Assembly: GCA_963580455.1 (NCBI GenBank)
Contig: OY756957.1
Span: 25,264,501-25,328,500, forward strand
Length of the DNA: 64,000 nt
Reading direction: 5' to 3'
Source of the DNA: Euonymus europaeus
Taxonomy: Eukaryota; Streptophyta; Magnoliopsida; Celastrales; Celastraceae
This document shows positions 1-11,231 of the stretch, piece by piece (the stretch's first letter is position 1; each line of letters begins with the position of its first letter). Made by a program: the position numbers and the translations under genes. The notes under the pieces are model-generated. The model was not told the DNA's origin. It searched no databases and saw nothing but the letters and a program-made list of their open reading frames with translations.

Positions 1-1812
1 CCAACAGTGCTGCGCATGGTGAATGTGCTGACCGTAGCAGTGCTTTGAAAGATGCCATCATGAGATTAAAAGAAATGGAGAAGGAGAGGAATGCAGCTAA
101 CAAGGAGCTTGAAATATGCCAAATGGAGAACGTAGTGCAAATAAAGGAAAAAGAGAAGTTGCAAAGTGAGTTGTTGGAGATGAGAGCTGCAATGTCGCTG
201 AAAGACCTTGAAATGCAAAAAATTATGGATGAAAAAATTCAGGTGATGGCAGAACTTCAGAAACTGAAAGCAGAAACCAGCATCATTGTCGCTTTATTTG
301 AGTCTCCGGAGTCCAAAATTCGAGCTGATCATGCGGAGGTATCACCTCACAGTGAACATGGCACTGAAGCTGAAAAAACGCATGATCCATTAGTTGATGC
401 TCATGCAACCCCCCTACAAACAGTGGCTCCCATCACCATCGACAGCACCACTGTTCAACGTGTAGAGAAGAAAAGAAAACAATCAACAATATCAATGGTG
501 AAGAGGATCAAAACAAAGATAAGAGCCGGAAAAGAGGACACAGACTTCGAGTATGGATTCAGGAACCAGACAAATGAAACTGAAAAAGGAAAGCATGTTG
601 TGCAATGTGAAGGTGTCGTAACAGACGTTGTGAATGTAGATCAAATGGAAATGGCGGATACTCCTGTAACGGTACTCCGAATCAACAAAAGATGTGCAAC
701 ATTCAAGCATATGACACCTGAAGCCATGTCCAAACTTGAACACATCGCTGCACAAGGGAAAATGAGGTGCGTTTTACTCGTTAAAACATCTTCCATACAA
801 ATATACTATTGTTTCCTATTATCACGCTTTAGACCCAATTAATTACACTCTATTATCCATGAAAGACAATGCATTTTTGAAAAATGCAGTGCTGTAGTAT
901 GGCTTGGGGAAAATTTCCTGCTTTACTCAGACTTGATAGGCCTGTACAATGGAGACATGGTTTCTAGCAATGTGAGTAGTGGCTATACACAACAATTGTA
1001 AAATTTGCTTTAATTACATTCTGAAGTGTTAAACACTGTGACTTCGTTGTAGCTTATAAACGCGTACTCAGAGTACTTGATGAAGAAGCAGTCTAGGGCA
1101 GCCGAGGATCCAAAGTTTTTGGAAGACCCTGTGGTATCGCTGGTCATGACAAGCTCCTGCATGTCATACCTGAGAATGAAGAAAGACAACCTATTGCAAA
1201 AATGTGTTGCAGACAAGCTTGTCAACCAGCTCCACAAGTACACATATGTGATATTCCCATTGCATGCTGCTGGACACCATGACACAGCAAACCACTGGAC
1301 TCTACTGGTGCTGGACGTCATAAAGGCATCGTGGAGCCATTACAATTCGCTTCTCCCACGGAAGGCAAGCAGTGAAGATCCTTATCTAAAAGATGCGCAA
1401 CTACTGGTAAGGTTTAAATGCATAGTATGCTATACTTTATGGTCCTGATTAATACCGTATTGCCTTTAATATGTAGGTGAAATACTTCAACACACTGTCA
1501 TTGTTTGAAGATCCCAGCCAGTTCCAATCAGCTGAGATTGTTACCATAAGGGACACACCACAACAGGCAGCAGGCTCGTAAGTATAGTTTAATTTCAATT
1601 GTGTCCATTGAAATGATTTCAGATGACATTAAACAAAGTTGGTTAATTGCAGGATTGACTGTGGTGTCATTTGTATGTACATAATGGAGTGTCTCTTCAA
1701 CCGCATGATGATCCCGACGAAGCTTAACAAAACTGACATTGTGGATCATAGGGCAAGGATTATTCACAATTTTCTTACAGATGAAAAACATGGATGGGGT
1801 ATGAAGCAGTGA
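1..1812 (+). CDS. Ulp1-like cysteine protease (C48 family), 3' part of gene
   Basis: Reading is open to the window edge, so the start lies upstream. Exons inferred from splice sites and frame: 1-766, 890-971, 1053-1406, 1477-1577, 1653-1812, all phase-compatible. The first exon is a Lys/Glu-rich probable coiled coil (about 45-300) followed by a basic stretch (KKRKQS) that may be a nuclear signal. The later exons hold the Ulp1 catalytic region: His in ANHWTLLVLD, Asp in VLD, and nucleophile Cys in IDCGVICMY. The family removes SUMO-like modifiers; in plants many such genes are transposon-borne or transposon-derived. It converges on the FAR1-like gene at 2283-4127, which suggests both could belong to one Mutator-like element. 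The catalytic triad looks intact; activity is not shown. Confidence 0.75.
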
Positions 1813-2282
1813 CTGATGAATTCAATAAACAAATGACTTATTAATTTTGGTAGTGTCCATTAGAATCTGGAACACATGTATTTTGTATATATTTTGCTTA
1901 AATTGGTATACCAACCTAGTTTATTTACTCTTTGTTTGGCATGTTGGGTCTATGCGTCGAGGTTGGCATGTTAGGTCTAAGGAAGACCATTTTGGATTTA
2001 ATATATTCACATTTTGTTTATGTATTTTTGATTTCACATGTAAATAAATGCATGTATAGTGTTTTTACAATGCTCCACAATGTAATAAGTCAAACGGACG
2101 ATGTAATAATTTAGAATGTAATAACTACGTACTTCCTCGTACAAAAACCAGTTTAAATAAAATTCATCAACTTATAACTTCAACATCTATTACAAAATAA
2201 ACCCCAGTTAGGGATATTACAATGAACATGTCATTGTAAAAAATAACAAAATACATAAACACTCATGACCAAGTCTAACACA
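1813..2282. other. Spacer between two convergent genes
   Basis: AT-rich DNA between the stop codons of the Ulp1-like and FAR1-like genes. It should hold both 3' UTRs. Small reading frames here show no recognisable protein. Confidence 0.5.
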
Positions 2283-4127
2283 TCACATGGCTAAACCCCC
2301 CTCCCCTGCTTCGACATTAATATCTTCATTGCCTTGAACAGCTGCAGTTGACCTGCTACCACTCCCCTTTCTTTTCCTCCAGAGCACCCTTTTTTTCATA
2401 ACAGTACGAGGACGACCCTTTCCTCTTTTGACAATTGGATCAATTGGGTTACTGACACTTGTATTGACTGTTGCATTTGTCGCTGATGTAATACTAACAT
2501 AATAAGCCTCAACCCACTTCAATAAATTAGAATAATTGACTTCTGTCTCAGCTGCCACATCGGCTAGACATCTAAATGATTTGCACAATTCATCATATCT
2601 ACGTTGTTCAACCGTTGTGTTCGAACCAACGCAATTGACCATAACACGCGTATGACACCTCTTAATATCTTTCCTCCATCTTCGTAGAACATAGTGCTCA
2701 GGCAAAATGAACTTATCATTATCAATGAACACCTTCAAAGCGTGCTTGCACATAATTCCACGGAATTCATAACTGAAACAAGAACAACTTATATCATGCC
2801 CATCATACCTTACAGTGAACATAACCTTCTTCTTGAAACCGTCCCCATAAAGAACATCCTCCATCACGACGTACTCCGTCAGCAATGGATATTTATCAAC
2901 ACCTATGATCCCACAATACATCATACCAAGCAATTCTTTTTGAAATTCAATGAACTTCTTAGCAGTGTAGGCATTTTGCATCTGCTTCTCCATCTCATAA
3001 AATGTAGAGCAAGGAATTTGTTTGTTCAAGGATTCAAAATCAGCCTCACACTCCTTCTCGACTTTCCTCCTTAAAGCATTATCAGCCAACATTTTTGACA
3101 AATCGTCGTACTGGTCATGATAACGTAATTTCTCTGGCACCTTCTTCATTATATGCCACAAACATAGTCTATGTTTCGTCGATGGAAATACAATTTCTAT
3201 AGCATTCTTCATGGCCCGATCTTGATCGGTAATAATACCCTTAGGTGGAACACCTCCCATACATGCTAACCATGTTCTGAACAACCAAACAAATGTCTCT
3301 GTATCTTCACTTGAGATCAACCCACAACCGAGAAGTATGGAATGACCATGGTGGTTAACCCCAACAAATGGAGCGAATGGCATATCGTACTTATTAGTAA
3401 GATACGTTGTGTCAAACGTAACCACATCTCCGAATTATTGATACGCCGCCCTACTACGCGGATCGGCCCAAAATACATTTTTCAGGCGTCCATCGTCATC
3501 CCAATCCATCATTGAGAAGAACCCAGCATTGCTCGATTGCATCCTCAAAAAATAGCTTTGCATCGCAATCGCAATCGCATCCCCTTCACCGAGGCGCATA
3601 CATCTTGCCTTAGATATTAAATTCATAGTATCCTTCTCCAGGAACGCCAACTTTTCATGACCCCCAGCGGAAATTACTAGTGAATTATGGCTTTTGCTTG
3701 GTCTAATGCCAGCAATGTCGTTGATCTCTAGTTGCCTCTTCACATGCGGGCTAATCTCTCTATTGCATCTAAAAAATATGCTTTGACTAGGACTCAATTC
3801 ATGATTGTGATCATCATCAAATAAGGTAATCTCCCACTTCCCATTCACATTGAATCGGCCTGTCATCCTCGCCTTGCATTCATTCTTAGAATTAGCACGA
3901 CGATTGATCGGGTTTTTAGAATGGCTTACATACTTGTCCGACCTCCCACAACTGAAAATCAAGTACTTATACATCCCACTCTGATCCTTAGTAAGTGACC
4001 TCCTTTTCACCGAGAACCCATTAGCAACCCCATATTCCTTATAGAAGCTAAACATTTCGTCCACTGATTCAAAAGACATCCCAATCCTTGGTACCCCATC
4101 TACAGCAACATCAACAGAATCAACCAT
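2283..4127 (-). pseudogene. FAR1-RELATED SEQUENCE / MULE-transposase-derived gene with one nonsense codon
   Basis: Read on the minus strand from ATG at 4127-4125. Order: FAR1 DNA-binding domain (EYGVANGFSVKRR, then Cys in FSCGRSDKY and a DDDHNHEL His region), MULE transposase core (VVTFDTTYL, GIITDQDRAMKN, LCLWHIMKK), SWIM zinc finger (CSCFSYEFRGIMCKHAL), and a basic C-terminus with RKRKGSGS. Full length would be about 614 residues, normal for the FRS family. A TAA at 3437-3435 interrupts the reading frame just before FGDVVTFD, where relatives normally have an aromatic residue; the frame is otherwise continuous. An acceptor at 4135 just before the ATG and a donor at 4620/4619 suggest a 5' UTR intron with its first exon near 4620-4790. 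FRS proteins are transcription factors domesticated from Mutator transposases. This copy is a recent pseudogene, a transposon gene, or a sequencing error. Confidence 0.8.
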
Positions 4128-4779
4128 GACTCCCCTGTGAAAACAAAAATAATTATTGCAAATGAGAAACACCGGATATCTGTGTAATGAAATATATATA
4201 CGGAAATGTAATTATGTATACTAAAAGTGTAATTAATCATGTGAAAAATGTAACTACCCATGCTAAAATTGTTACTATAAATATAAAAAGTGTAATTACT
4301 CATAACAACCATGTTATTATTAAAGCCCAGAAAGATACATTGCCAACTCATTCCAACTGCTCTCTTTGAATCATGATACCTATTCCATAATTACATAATG
4401 TAATGAGACACGAAACCTCAAACACATTCTCTTCCTAGCTCAAAAAATTACAAAAAACCAACAAAACCTAATTATAACCCATGGTACCATGGCTAAAGCA
4501 AACCCTACCCAGCCACATGGAAACACGTAAACCAATGCGAAACCATGTTAAGAAAGCTAAATAAACCCCTACCCAAATGGAAACCCAACCTCAACAGGCT
4601 TATTTGATCATCTGCTTACCTGAAGATCACCAAAAAATGGCGTCGATATCCTCTACCCTTCCGCACGTTCAACCCTCCCACAAAGCTAACACAAATAAGC
4701 AGAACTTCCTCTGTACTCTATTACATAATTCTATTATTTAAAAAAAATCAAAAAGGGAAACGTGCAAGAGAAGTCGCCA

Positions 4780-5010
4780 CCATTTGATTTGACAGCATGA
4801 TAAAGGCGGGAAGATACAACTGGGTTAACCAAACCCAACTTTGGTAATCCTATGTGGAACGCTGACTAGGATGATGACTATATTATGTATGTTTATGTAC
4901 AACAGCTTTATGTACATTTGGAGTTTTCCTTTAATTAATCGACTCTGTCGTAGTGACAGATACATAAATTCCAATCATTGTGGACCCTAGTACATTGGGA
5001 GTTGTACATA
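4780..5010. other. Spacer upstream of the FAR1-like gene
   Basis: AT-rich DNA that may contain the promoter of the minus-strand FAR1-like gene. No convincing TATA box or other gene was recognised. Confidence 0.3.
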
Positions 5011-6187
5011 TATAAAATTTTAATGATAGTACTAGTTGTTCATAGAAATTGGTGTCCCTAATGTACATAACACATGTGGCATGCCATATGTATATGTTGA
5101 CTCAACAATTTTGAAATTTAAAAATAAATCTACTTTTTGTTATAAATGTTACAGGCATATTACCTCTCATTCATTCTCTCTCCTCTCCCCCTCTCTCGCT
5201 CTTTCTCTCTCACATAAGCACATGCATATTTAGATCGTCGGAATCCGGTGGCCGATTCGATTGGTAAATGGCTGGATCAGGTGCGTATCACAACAAGAAG
5301 TCGAACGGTGCCATCATCGCAAGAAGATATTGTCGGAGTTGGCCGGATCTAACACTTCTCTCTAGCGGAGGCCATCATTTTTCAAGTGTTTTTTGGATGG
5401 TTTAAGCGACTTTTGATTGCGGGTTGCAGTTGATTTAGCTTGTTCAAAACTTGGTGGTTCGATTCGAGGTGATGGAAACATTAACGATGCCCAAACGACG
5501 ATTCTTCATTATTACATTGTTTGATTGCATGTTACATTGTTTGAGCACTTTTCTAAGCTTGAGAGGCTTTTTGCGGTATTGTTTGAGCACTTTTCTGGGT
5601 TTGAGAGGCTTTTTTGTGGTCTAGAACACAATAAAATAAGACACTATCAATGTAAATCTCAATGTAATAAGACACCGTCAATATAAAACGCAATAAAAAA
5701 CACACTTTCCATGTAATACGTAATAGAATCATTCACTGTCAATGTAAAACCCAGTGAAATAAGCTACTGTCAATGTAAAATACAATGGAATAACCTATTG
5801 TCAATGTAAAACACAATGGAATAAGACATTGGCTATGCAAAACCCAATGGAATAAGGTACTCTCAACGTAGAACACAATGTAAAAATGCACTGTCACATA
5901 AAAACACAGAGTAATATGGTCTGGTTCTTCCATACACATAAAAATTCTTATATCTAATTTGAAACATTAAACTAAGATGAGATGAGAATGGTTGATATGA
6001 CCTAATTATGAGAAAGTGTTAAAAAATGTGCAAAGAGAGAGAAGCGGGAATTAGGTTAGGGCATAATAAAACAAAAATTGGTGTTTCTCTAGAAAATCTA
6101 TGTGGCATGCAAAGTCAGCATGCCACATAAATTATGTAAATTATGGACGCCATTTTTTATGGATGTTTAGCATTTTCGAATTTTATA
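5011..6187. mobile_element. Non-autonomous TIR element with CT-rich leader and minisatellite
   Basis: Imperfect terminal inverted repeats of about 75 bp: 5011-5090 matches the reverse complement of about 6110-6187, sharing TATAAAATT, a GG-GTCC core, TACATAA and TGTGGCATGC. Inside are a CT-rich leader (5163-5212), a GC-richer unique stretch (5230-5400) and a minisatellite (5630-5935). The right TIR contains a perfect hairpin, TGTGGCATGC and its complement around a 7-nt loop (6101-6127). No clean target-site duplication was found, so ends are approximate. Probably Mutator-like. Confidence 0.5.
5630..5935. repeat. Degenerate minisatellite, unit about 30 bp
   Basis: About nine diverged copies built around CAATGTAAAACACAATGGAA with AATAAG-AC spacers. 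The core ACACAATGGAATAA is the reverse complement of the core of the array at 48310-48780. Confidence 0.8.
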
Positions 6188-6354
6188 AGGGTAGGGCTAT
6201 TTGTAGCCCACGTTTTCTCTGTCATAACCCAAAATTAAAATAAATCATTTAATAAAAGTAAATAAATACAACCCATTGACTTTTTTTTTTAAAGAGACAA
6301 ACACACCCCAAAACTAGAGCGTGTAAGAATGGTGGTTTTGGTGATTTTGTGTGC

Positions 6355-7171
6355 AGTTGATGGCTCTTGAAGACGCGGATGATGACATTATGATGCTCCT
6401 TTGGACATCAAGGAGATTAGGGTCAGCCCTCTATACAATCACAAGGGGTTAAGTACACTCGTGGTCACCAAAATAGTTGTGAAAAACCATTTTCATTACC
6501 GAAAGTTCAGAAGTTGTATTTTGATCACTCAATGTTTCGATTTGTATCATAATAGTGACTCGGGCAGTTTTTTTTGGGCAGTTAAATTTCTTATGTGACA
6601 TTTAAAAGTCAAACAATTAATTTTTTTTCCCAAAAATATGATTATGTGTAATTTTGGAAGATAAAATAAATTAAAAAGAAAAATCAAAAGTCCACCTCGG
6701 CCACTGGTGCTTCTTCTTCCCCATAGCAAGATCAAAATCAAGAGCCCTCATTAGATCTGTTGATGGCAGTTGATGGCTCTTGAAGACGCGGATGATGACA
6801 TTATGATGCTCCTTTGGACATCAAAGAGATTAGGGTCAGCCCTATATACAATCACAAGGGGTTAAGTACACTCGTGGTCACCAAAATAGTTGTGAAAAAC
6901 CATTTTCATCACCGAAAGTTCAGAAGTTGTATTTTGATCACTCAATGTTTCGATTTGTATCATAATAGTGACTCGGGCAGTTTTTCATTTTTTTGTGCAG
7001 TTAAATTTCTTATGTGACATTTAAAAGTCAAACAATTAATTTTTTTTACCAAAAATATGATTATGTGTAATTTTGGAAGATAAAATAAATTAAAAAGAAA
7101 AATCAAAAGTCCACCTCGACCACTGGTGCTTCTTCTTCCCCATAGCAAGATCAAAATCAAGAGCCCTCATT
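6355..7171 (+). repeat. Tandem duplication, period 413 bp
   Basis: Two nearly identical copies, about 6355-6753 and 6766-7171, running from GCAGTTGATGGCTC to CATTAGATCT. They differ by a few substitutions and a 6-bp insertion in a T-rich run. The unit contains flanking DNA, the target-site duplication and the left end of the MULE at 6446-7939. Each copy has a reading frame of about 65 codons that is simply the TIR sequence and is not taken as a gene. Confidence 0.9.
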
Positions 7172-7939
7172 AGATCTAGATCCCTTATCTTCATCGTTGG
7201 ATCATTGGATTGCTTGGGGAAGAAAACTTCATCTTTGGGGAAAGTCCTATGAGACGCAAGGTATCCATGTTAAAGAATCCGATCTCAGTTAGGTGCTCCA
7301 ATGGCTACAAGAAAGTCTTCCCCACATTGTTGTTGTAAAATGGGTTTCTCCCTTGTTTAGAGATGGCGAGGTTAGGTGGATCCTTTCTCCACTCTTTCTT
7401 GGTACAAAAGTTGAACCTATTCATTGTTGTTGTATCGAAGAAGAAGTTGAGGGCATCACTAAAATGGATCTCACAAACCTACAAATCCAACCCCTAAGGC
7501 CCTAACTCTACTTCTTCTTCCTTGCAATGGATCTTTGGTGAAATTGAGGGCATCATTGAAATCGATTGCCTTGGACTTCATCCACCGCTTGAAATTGAGG
7601 GTCGTGATCGGATCTAACCATATAGGAGGAAGAAGCAGAGAAGTGTAGGGGTTTCGTGTAAATGGAGCATTTTTTTCTTTGTCTTTTTATGCTACATCAT
7701 TGACATTCCACATCACTGACATTGGATGCTCGGGCAAGATGTTATGCCATGTCAGCAAAGTTAAACAGAACATTAACAGTTAAAGTGCCATGTTGGCTGT
7801 CCAAAAAGTATGAAAATCTGCCCGAGTCATTATTATGACACAAATCGAAACATTGGGTGATCAAAATGTAACTTCTGAACTTTCGGTGATAAAAATGATT
7901 TTTCACAACTCTTTCGGTGACCACAAGTGTATTTAACCC
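6446..7939. mobile_element. Non-autonomous Mutator-like element, 9-bp TSD AATCACAAG
   Basis: The left terminus at 6446 begins GGGTTAAGTACACTCGTGG. The right terminus at 7939, read inward on the minus strand, begins GGGTTAAATACACTTGTGG. The inverted repeats extend about 150 bp, including GGTCACC, a CCGAAAGTTCAGAAG motif and CAATGTTTCGATTTGT. Perfect 9-bp direct repeats AATCACAAG flank it at 6437-6445 and 7940-7948, as expected for Mutator-type insertion. A second left terminus lies at 6859, from the 413-bp tandem duplication. No transposase is encoded. Confidence 0.85.
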
Positions 7940-7949
7940 AATCACAAGC

Positions 7950-8570
7950 ATTAGTACAATTCAGAAAGAAAGATCACACATATATACACCACGTCGCATG
8001 AAGAAGCTTCTTTGAAATGTGACTTCTCATATTATAGTACTATACACTAACGCCTCAAGTCTCTCGTACTATGTACCCTTTTGACAATCGAGATTGATAG
8101 GCTTCATCATTTGGTCCACGGACATAGGCCCAATCCAAACACAATCGGGCTTGAGGGCCAAAATTTAACCCAGACTAGTAGTTGCATCGAGCCTAGACAA
8201 CCCAAAGCCCAAAGACTTGGGCCAAGATTGAACTTGAGGCCCACACCTGCACTCTAAATCTTCTATTGCACAGCGACCCACAATCCCACACGAATTGACA
8301 AGCACGACCATACATACATGATATAATTGATACATACTAACTAGACATGGACAATACACAGGTCAAGGTGTGCATCCACTTCAATTTCTAATTTCTAATT
8401 TCGACACAGTTCCAACATTCGGCCATTCCAATTTCCAAGGTAATTTATTTTCTTTTCTTAATTAATTATTATTTATTTTATGAAGTTATTTTTTTGGCCA
8501 CACTCTAACAATATAGCCTGAGCCCAAACCCATTAGCCCAACTATGTGGGCTAAGGTCGGGCCTATGCCT
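7950..8570. other. Spacer, no gene recognised
   Basis: AT-rich sequence between the MULE and the GC-richer tandem repeat. I see no supported gene. Confidence 0.3.
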
Positions 8571-8574
8571 AGAA

Positions 8575-8835
8575 ATATGTTCTAGGCAGGCCCAAAGCGC
8601 AAGCTAGCTTTTCAGGCTTGGGCTGAGGTTGGGCTAGCTAGCCTGAGTTTAGGCTGGGCCTATGTCAAAATCTGTCTTAAGCCCAGCTTGAAGCCTGAGC
8701 TAGCTTTTCAGGTTGAGGCCTAGGTCGGCCGGCTAGCCCGATTTTTGGCTAGGCCTATGTTTAAAAACCTATCTTAAGTCCAACCCGAAGTCTGAGCTAG
8801 CTTTTTAGGATTGGGACTTGGCCAGGCCGGCTTAA
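8575..8835. repeat. Three-copy tandem repeat, period 96-97 bp
   Basis: The motif AGCTAGCTTTT recurs at 8602, 8698 and 8795, in units containing CCCA-GC-GAAG-CTGAGCTAGC, GGCTAG and TAGGCTGGGCCTATGT-like segments. It is GC-rich relative to its surroundings, of the GGCCC-rich type seen in non-autonomous plant DNA transposons. No TSD was identified. Confidence 0.7.
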
Positions 8836-8839
8836 TCGA

Positions 8840-9417
8840 GAATGACATCAAACAAACTCACACTTTGAACAAGTAACATGAGCCTAAACTCAGGTTTTCA
8901 TAATAGCTCGCAAAAATTTCTCACTTAACGAAGTAATAAGTTGGATCAAAGTCTAGCGTATAACCAAAATGTTATTAATCTCAGTGGGAATCGGACTCAA
9001 AACCTCTCATACTGTACACTCAAATCTCTAGTCTCTCATACTATAGTGTTTTTTATGCATATCCTTTTCAGCCAAAAGAATCGACTTTAGTCAGAAACTG
9101 AACCAATAGGCTAAAAATTGACACATTGGAACTAGCTTTACTCTACAAGAAGAGTTGGTTTATACAAGTATGTAATATTACTTTCAAACTCTCAGAAGTT
9201 TCAATTTCGATGAATAACTGAAAAGAGTTTATTTGGACACTTTAGCAGCCAACTAATCAAACCTAGAAGAGGTTCTTGGAAATTTCGTTTCCACATAGTA
9301 ACTCAGGAAACTTCCTCTCTTATTGGCTTGTTCTACCAAACCTGCTGGGAATAAATTTTGTTGCCACCTTAATTGAAATTAATGCAAAAATCAGGCTCAA
9401 CTCTATTGACATCAACA
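8840..9417. other. Spacer and upstream region of the VDAC gene
   Basis: No gene recognised. The promoter of the porin gene should lie in the last few hundred bases; no clear TATA box stands out. Confidence 0.3.
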
Positions 9418-10524
9418 ATGAGCAGCTCTCCTGGTATTTACTTTGATATAGGCAAGAAGGCCAGAGGTACTTTCTGTTTCACATTCTCCTTCTGGATTCG
9501 ATAAACATAGCAGACTTCTCATCTGAAAATTGTTTGCATTTTTTGTTAGATGTTCTCTACAAGGATTATTCTCAACAATCACCAGCACATTTCCAATACC
9601 AGTGTTTCAAATACAGCTGCAAGCTCTCCTGCCATGGTAAAATCATCTTCAGCCTTGATGATGGAGTTTCTTCTTCAATAACATTATACTATCATCATCA
9701 TGAAGTTGTTGACATGATCTTGTGTGACTTCTACAGCGGACGAGATTGTGCCGGGACTAGGGACAGTTTTCAGATTTATCATCCCTGAATCTGGAAAGGT
9801 AAGCATGTCATCTGTAAACTTTCTCCGAGCTTGTTCATCTTCTGGTTCCCTTGTAAGTGCACCGGCTTCATTTTGAATACAATGATGATGTTTTAACAGA
9901 TAGAACTGCAGAACTTGCACGACTATGCAGGGATCACAGCAGGAGTTGGATTGCAGGCAAATCCAACCGGAGGTTGTGATGCTATCGTAGATTTCTCTGG
10001 TGCATTAGGCACTAACTTTTTCTCAATTGGATCAAATATCTCGTTCGATTTATCAACAAGGGCATTCAACAGATTTGACGCTGGCATCAGCCTTGACACT
10101 GCTTTCCTTGTCACTTCATTGACACTGTAAGTCTGTTCTTTCAGAAATTGTAGTCAAAGATTACTTACAGTCTGTCCATCTATTGTTTTGCTGAATACTC
10201 TTGACTTCGAAATGATGCAGAGACAAGTTCGATACTCTAAAAGCATCGTGTTACCACTCATTTAATCCATTGACACAGACAGCGATTGCAGCAGAATTTC
10301 GGCATAGCTTCTCAACCAACACCACCCTCCTCGCTCTAGGCACACAGCATGCATTGTTTCCTTTCACGTTGCTGAAGGGTCGAGTTGATAGTGGTTGGAA
10401 GATTGGTGCTCTTGTTCGGCAAGAATTTTGGCAGAGGTTCTTTCTAGCCGTTGCTGGAGAAGTTGATTTCATGGCAATTAACAAGCTCCCTAAGCTTGGA
10501 TTTTCCATAGGTTTCAATCTGTGA
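9418..10524 (+). CDS. Mitochondrial outer-membrane porin (VDAC), short form
   Basis: Five exons inferred from GT-AG sites and phase: 9418-9466, 9550-9636, 9737-9798, 9900-10126, 10221-10524, giving 242 residues. The N-terminus SSPGIYFDIGKKARDVLYKDY is the VDAC amphipathic helix and first strand. Later strands include VPGLGTVFRFIIP, LHDYAGITAGVGL, VDFSGALGTNFFS, GTQHALFPFTLLKGRV and the terminal AGEVD-LPKLGFSIGF. VDAC is a beta-barrel exchanging metabolites across the outer mitochondrial membrane. Plant VDACs are about 275 residues; this one lacks about 45 between KDY and VPGL (strands 2-4). Intron 2 is only 100 nt, so there is little room for a missed exon. It may be a genuine short paralogue or a partly degraded copy. 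Confidence 0.8.
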
Positions 10525-11231
10525 ACAATAAAAGGGCAATGCAGCTTTATGTTCATAGCACAACAGATAATGTCATGTAGACCTTTAAGAACAGCTAAAT
10601 AATTTCCCAGTATAAAAAGATTAAAAAAAAAAATCCAGCTGGGAATCAGAAGTTCTATTTCTACATCACTTTTATACTAATATATACCAACTAAGATGAA
10701 AATTCTTTACCTGGTGTCTCCCTATACCAAATCTTTAAATTTCCTGAGTAGGTAGAATAGCCTGGAAGTAAAAAATCTACTACATAATCCAAAGCATACC
10801 TGTGCAATATTACGTAAATGTATCTGTTTGAAGGCTCTGAAAAGATAACTCCTGCATTTCCCAGTTTTCATATATGATCAGGTGCATGAAACAGAATATG
10901 TTTCCATGAATAGTCAACAGCACAAGGAGTTTCAACAAATGCCATTGAAAGGCCTGAGAAAAAAAAATCATCTGTACAGTTCTGAGTCATCCAACAGATA
11001 TTTGTCACATAATTTTGAAAGCTCACAATAGATAAATATCAAAGTTCACGGGTACTGTGATGCTCCTGTACTTTTTCACTTAGTAGCATCCAGGGTAATT
11101 TGTACAGTAATTATTGAAATGGACATAAAAATTTCACAAGACTTGCTGCTAAGAAACCTTTACAGACAAACATAGTACGCACAAATAACATGCATCTACA
11201 CGACCTTGTAAAGCTATGAAAAGGGTAACAA
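10525..11231. other. Spacer between VDAC and HIR gene 3' ends
   Basis: The convergent 3' ends of the porin and HIR genes face each other. It should contain both 3' UTRs; no other gene is visible. Confidence 0.4.

Noticed and set aside
6401..7160. Four similar 64-67-codon frames on both strands
   Set aside because: They repeat exactly with the 413-bp duplication and represent MULE TIR sequence.
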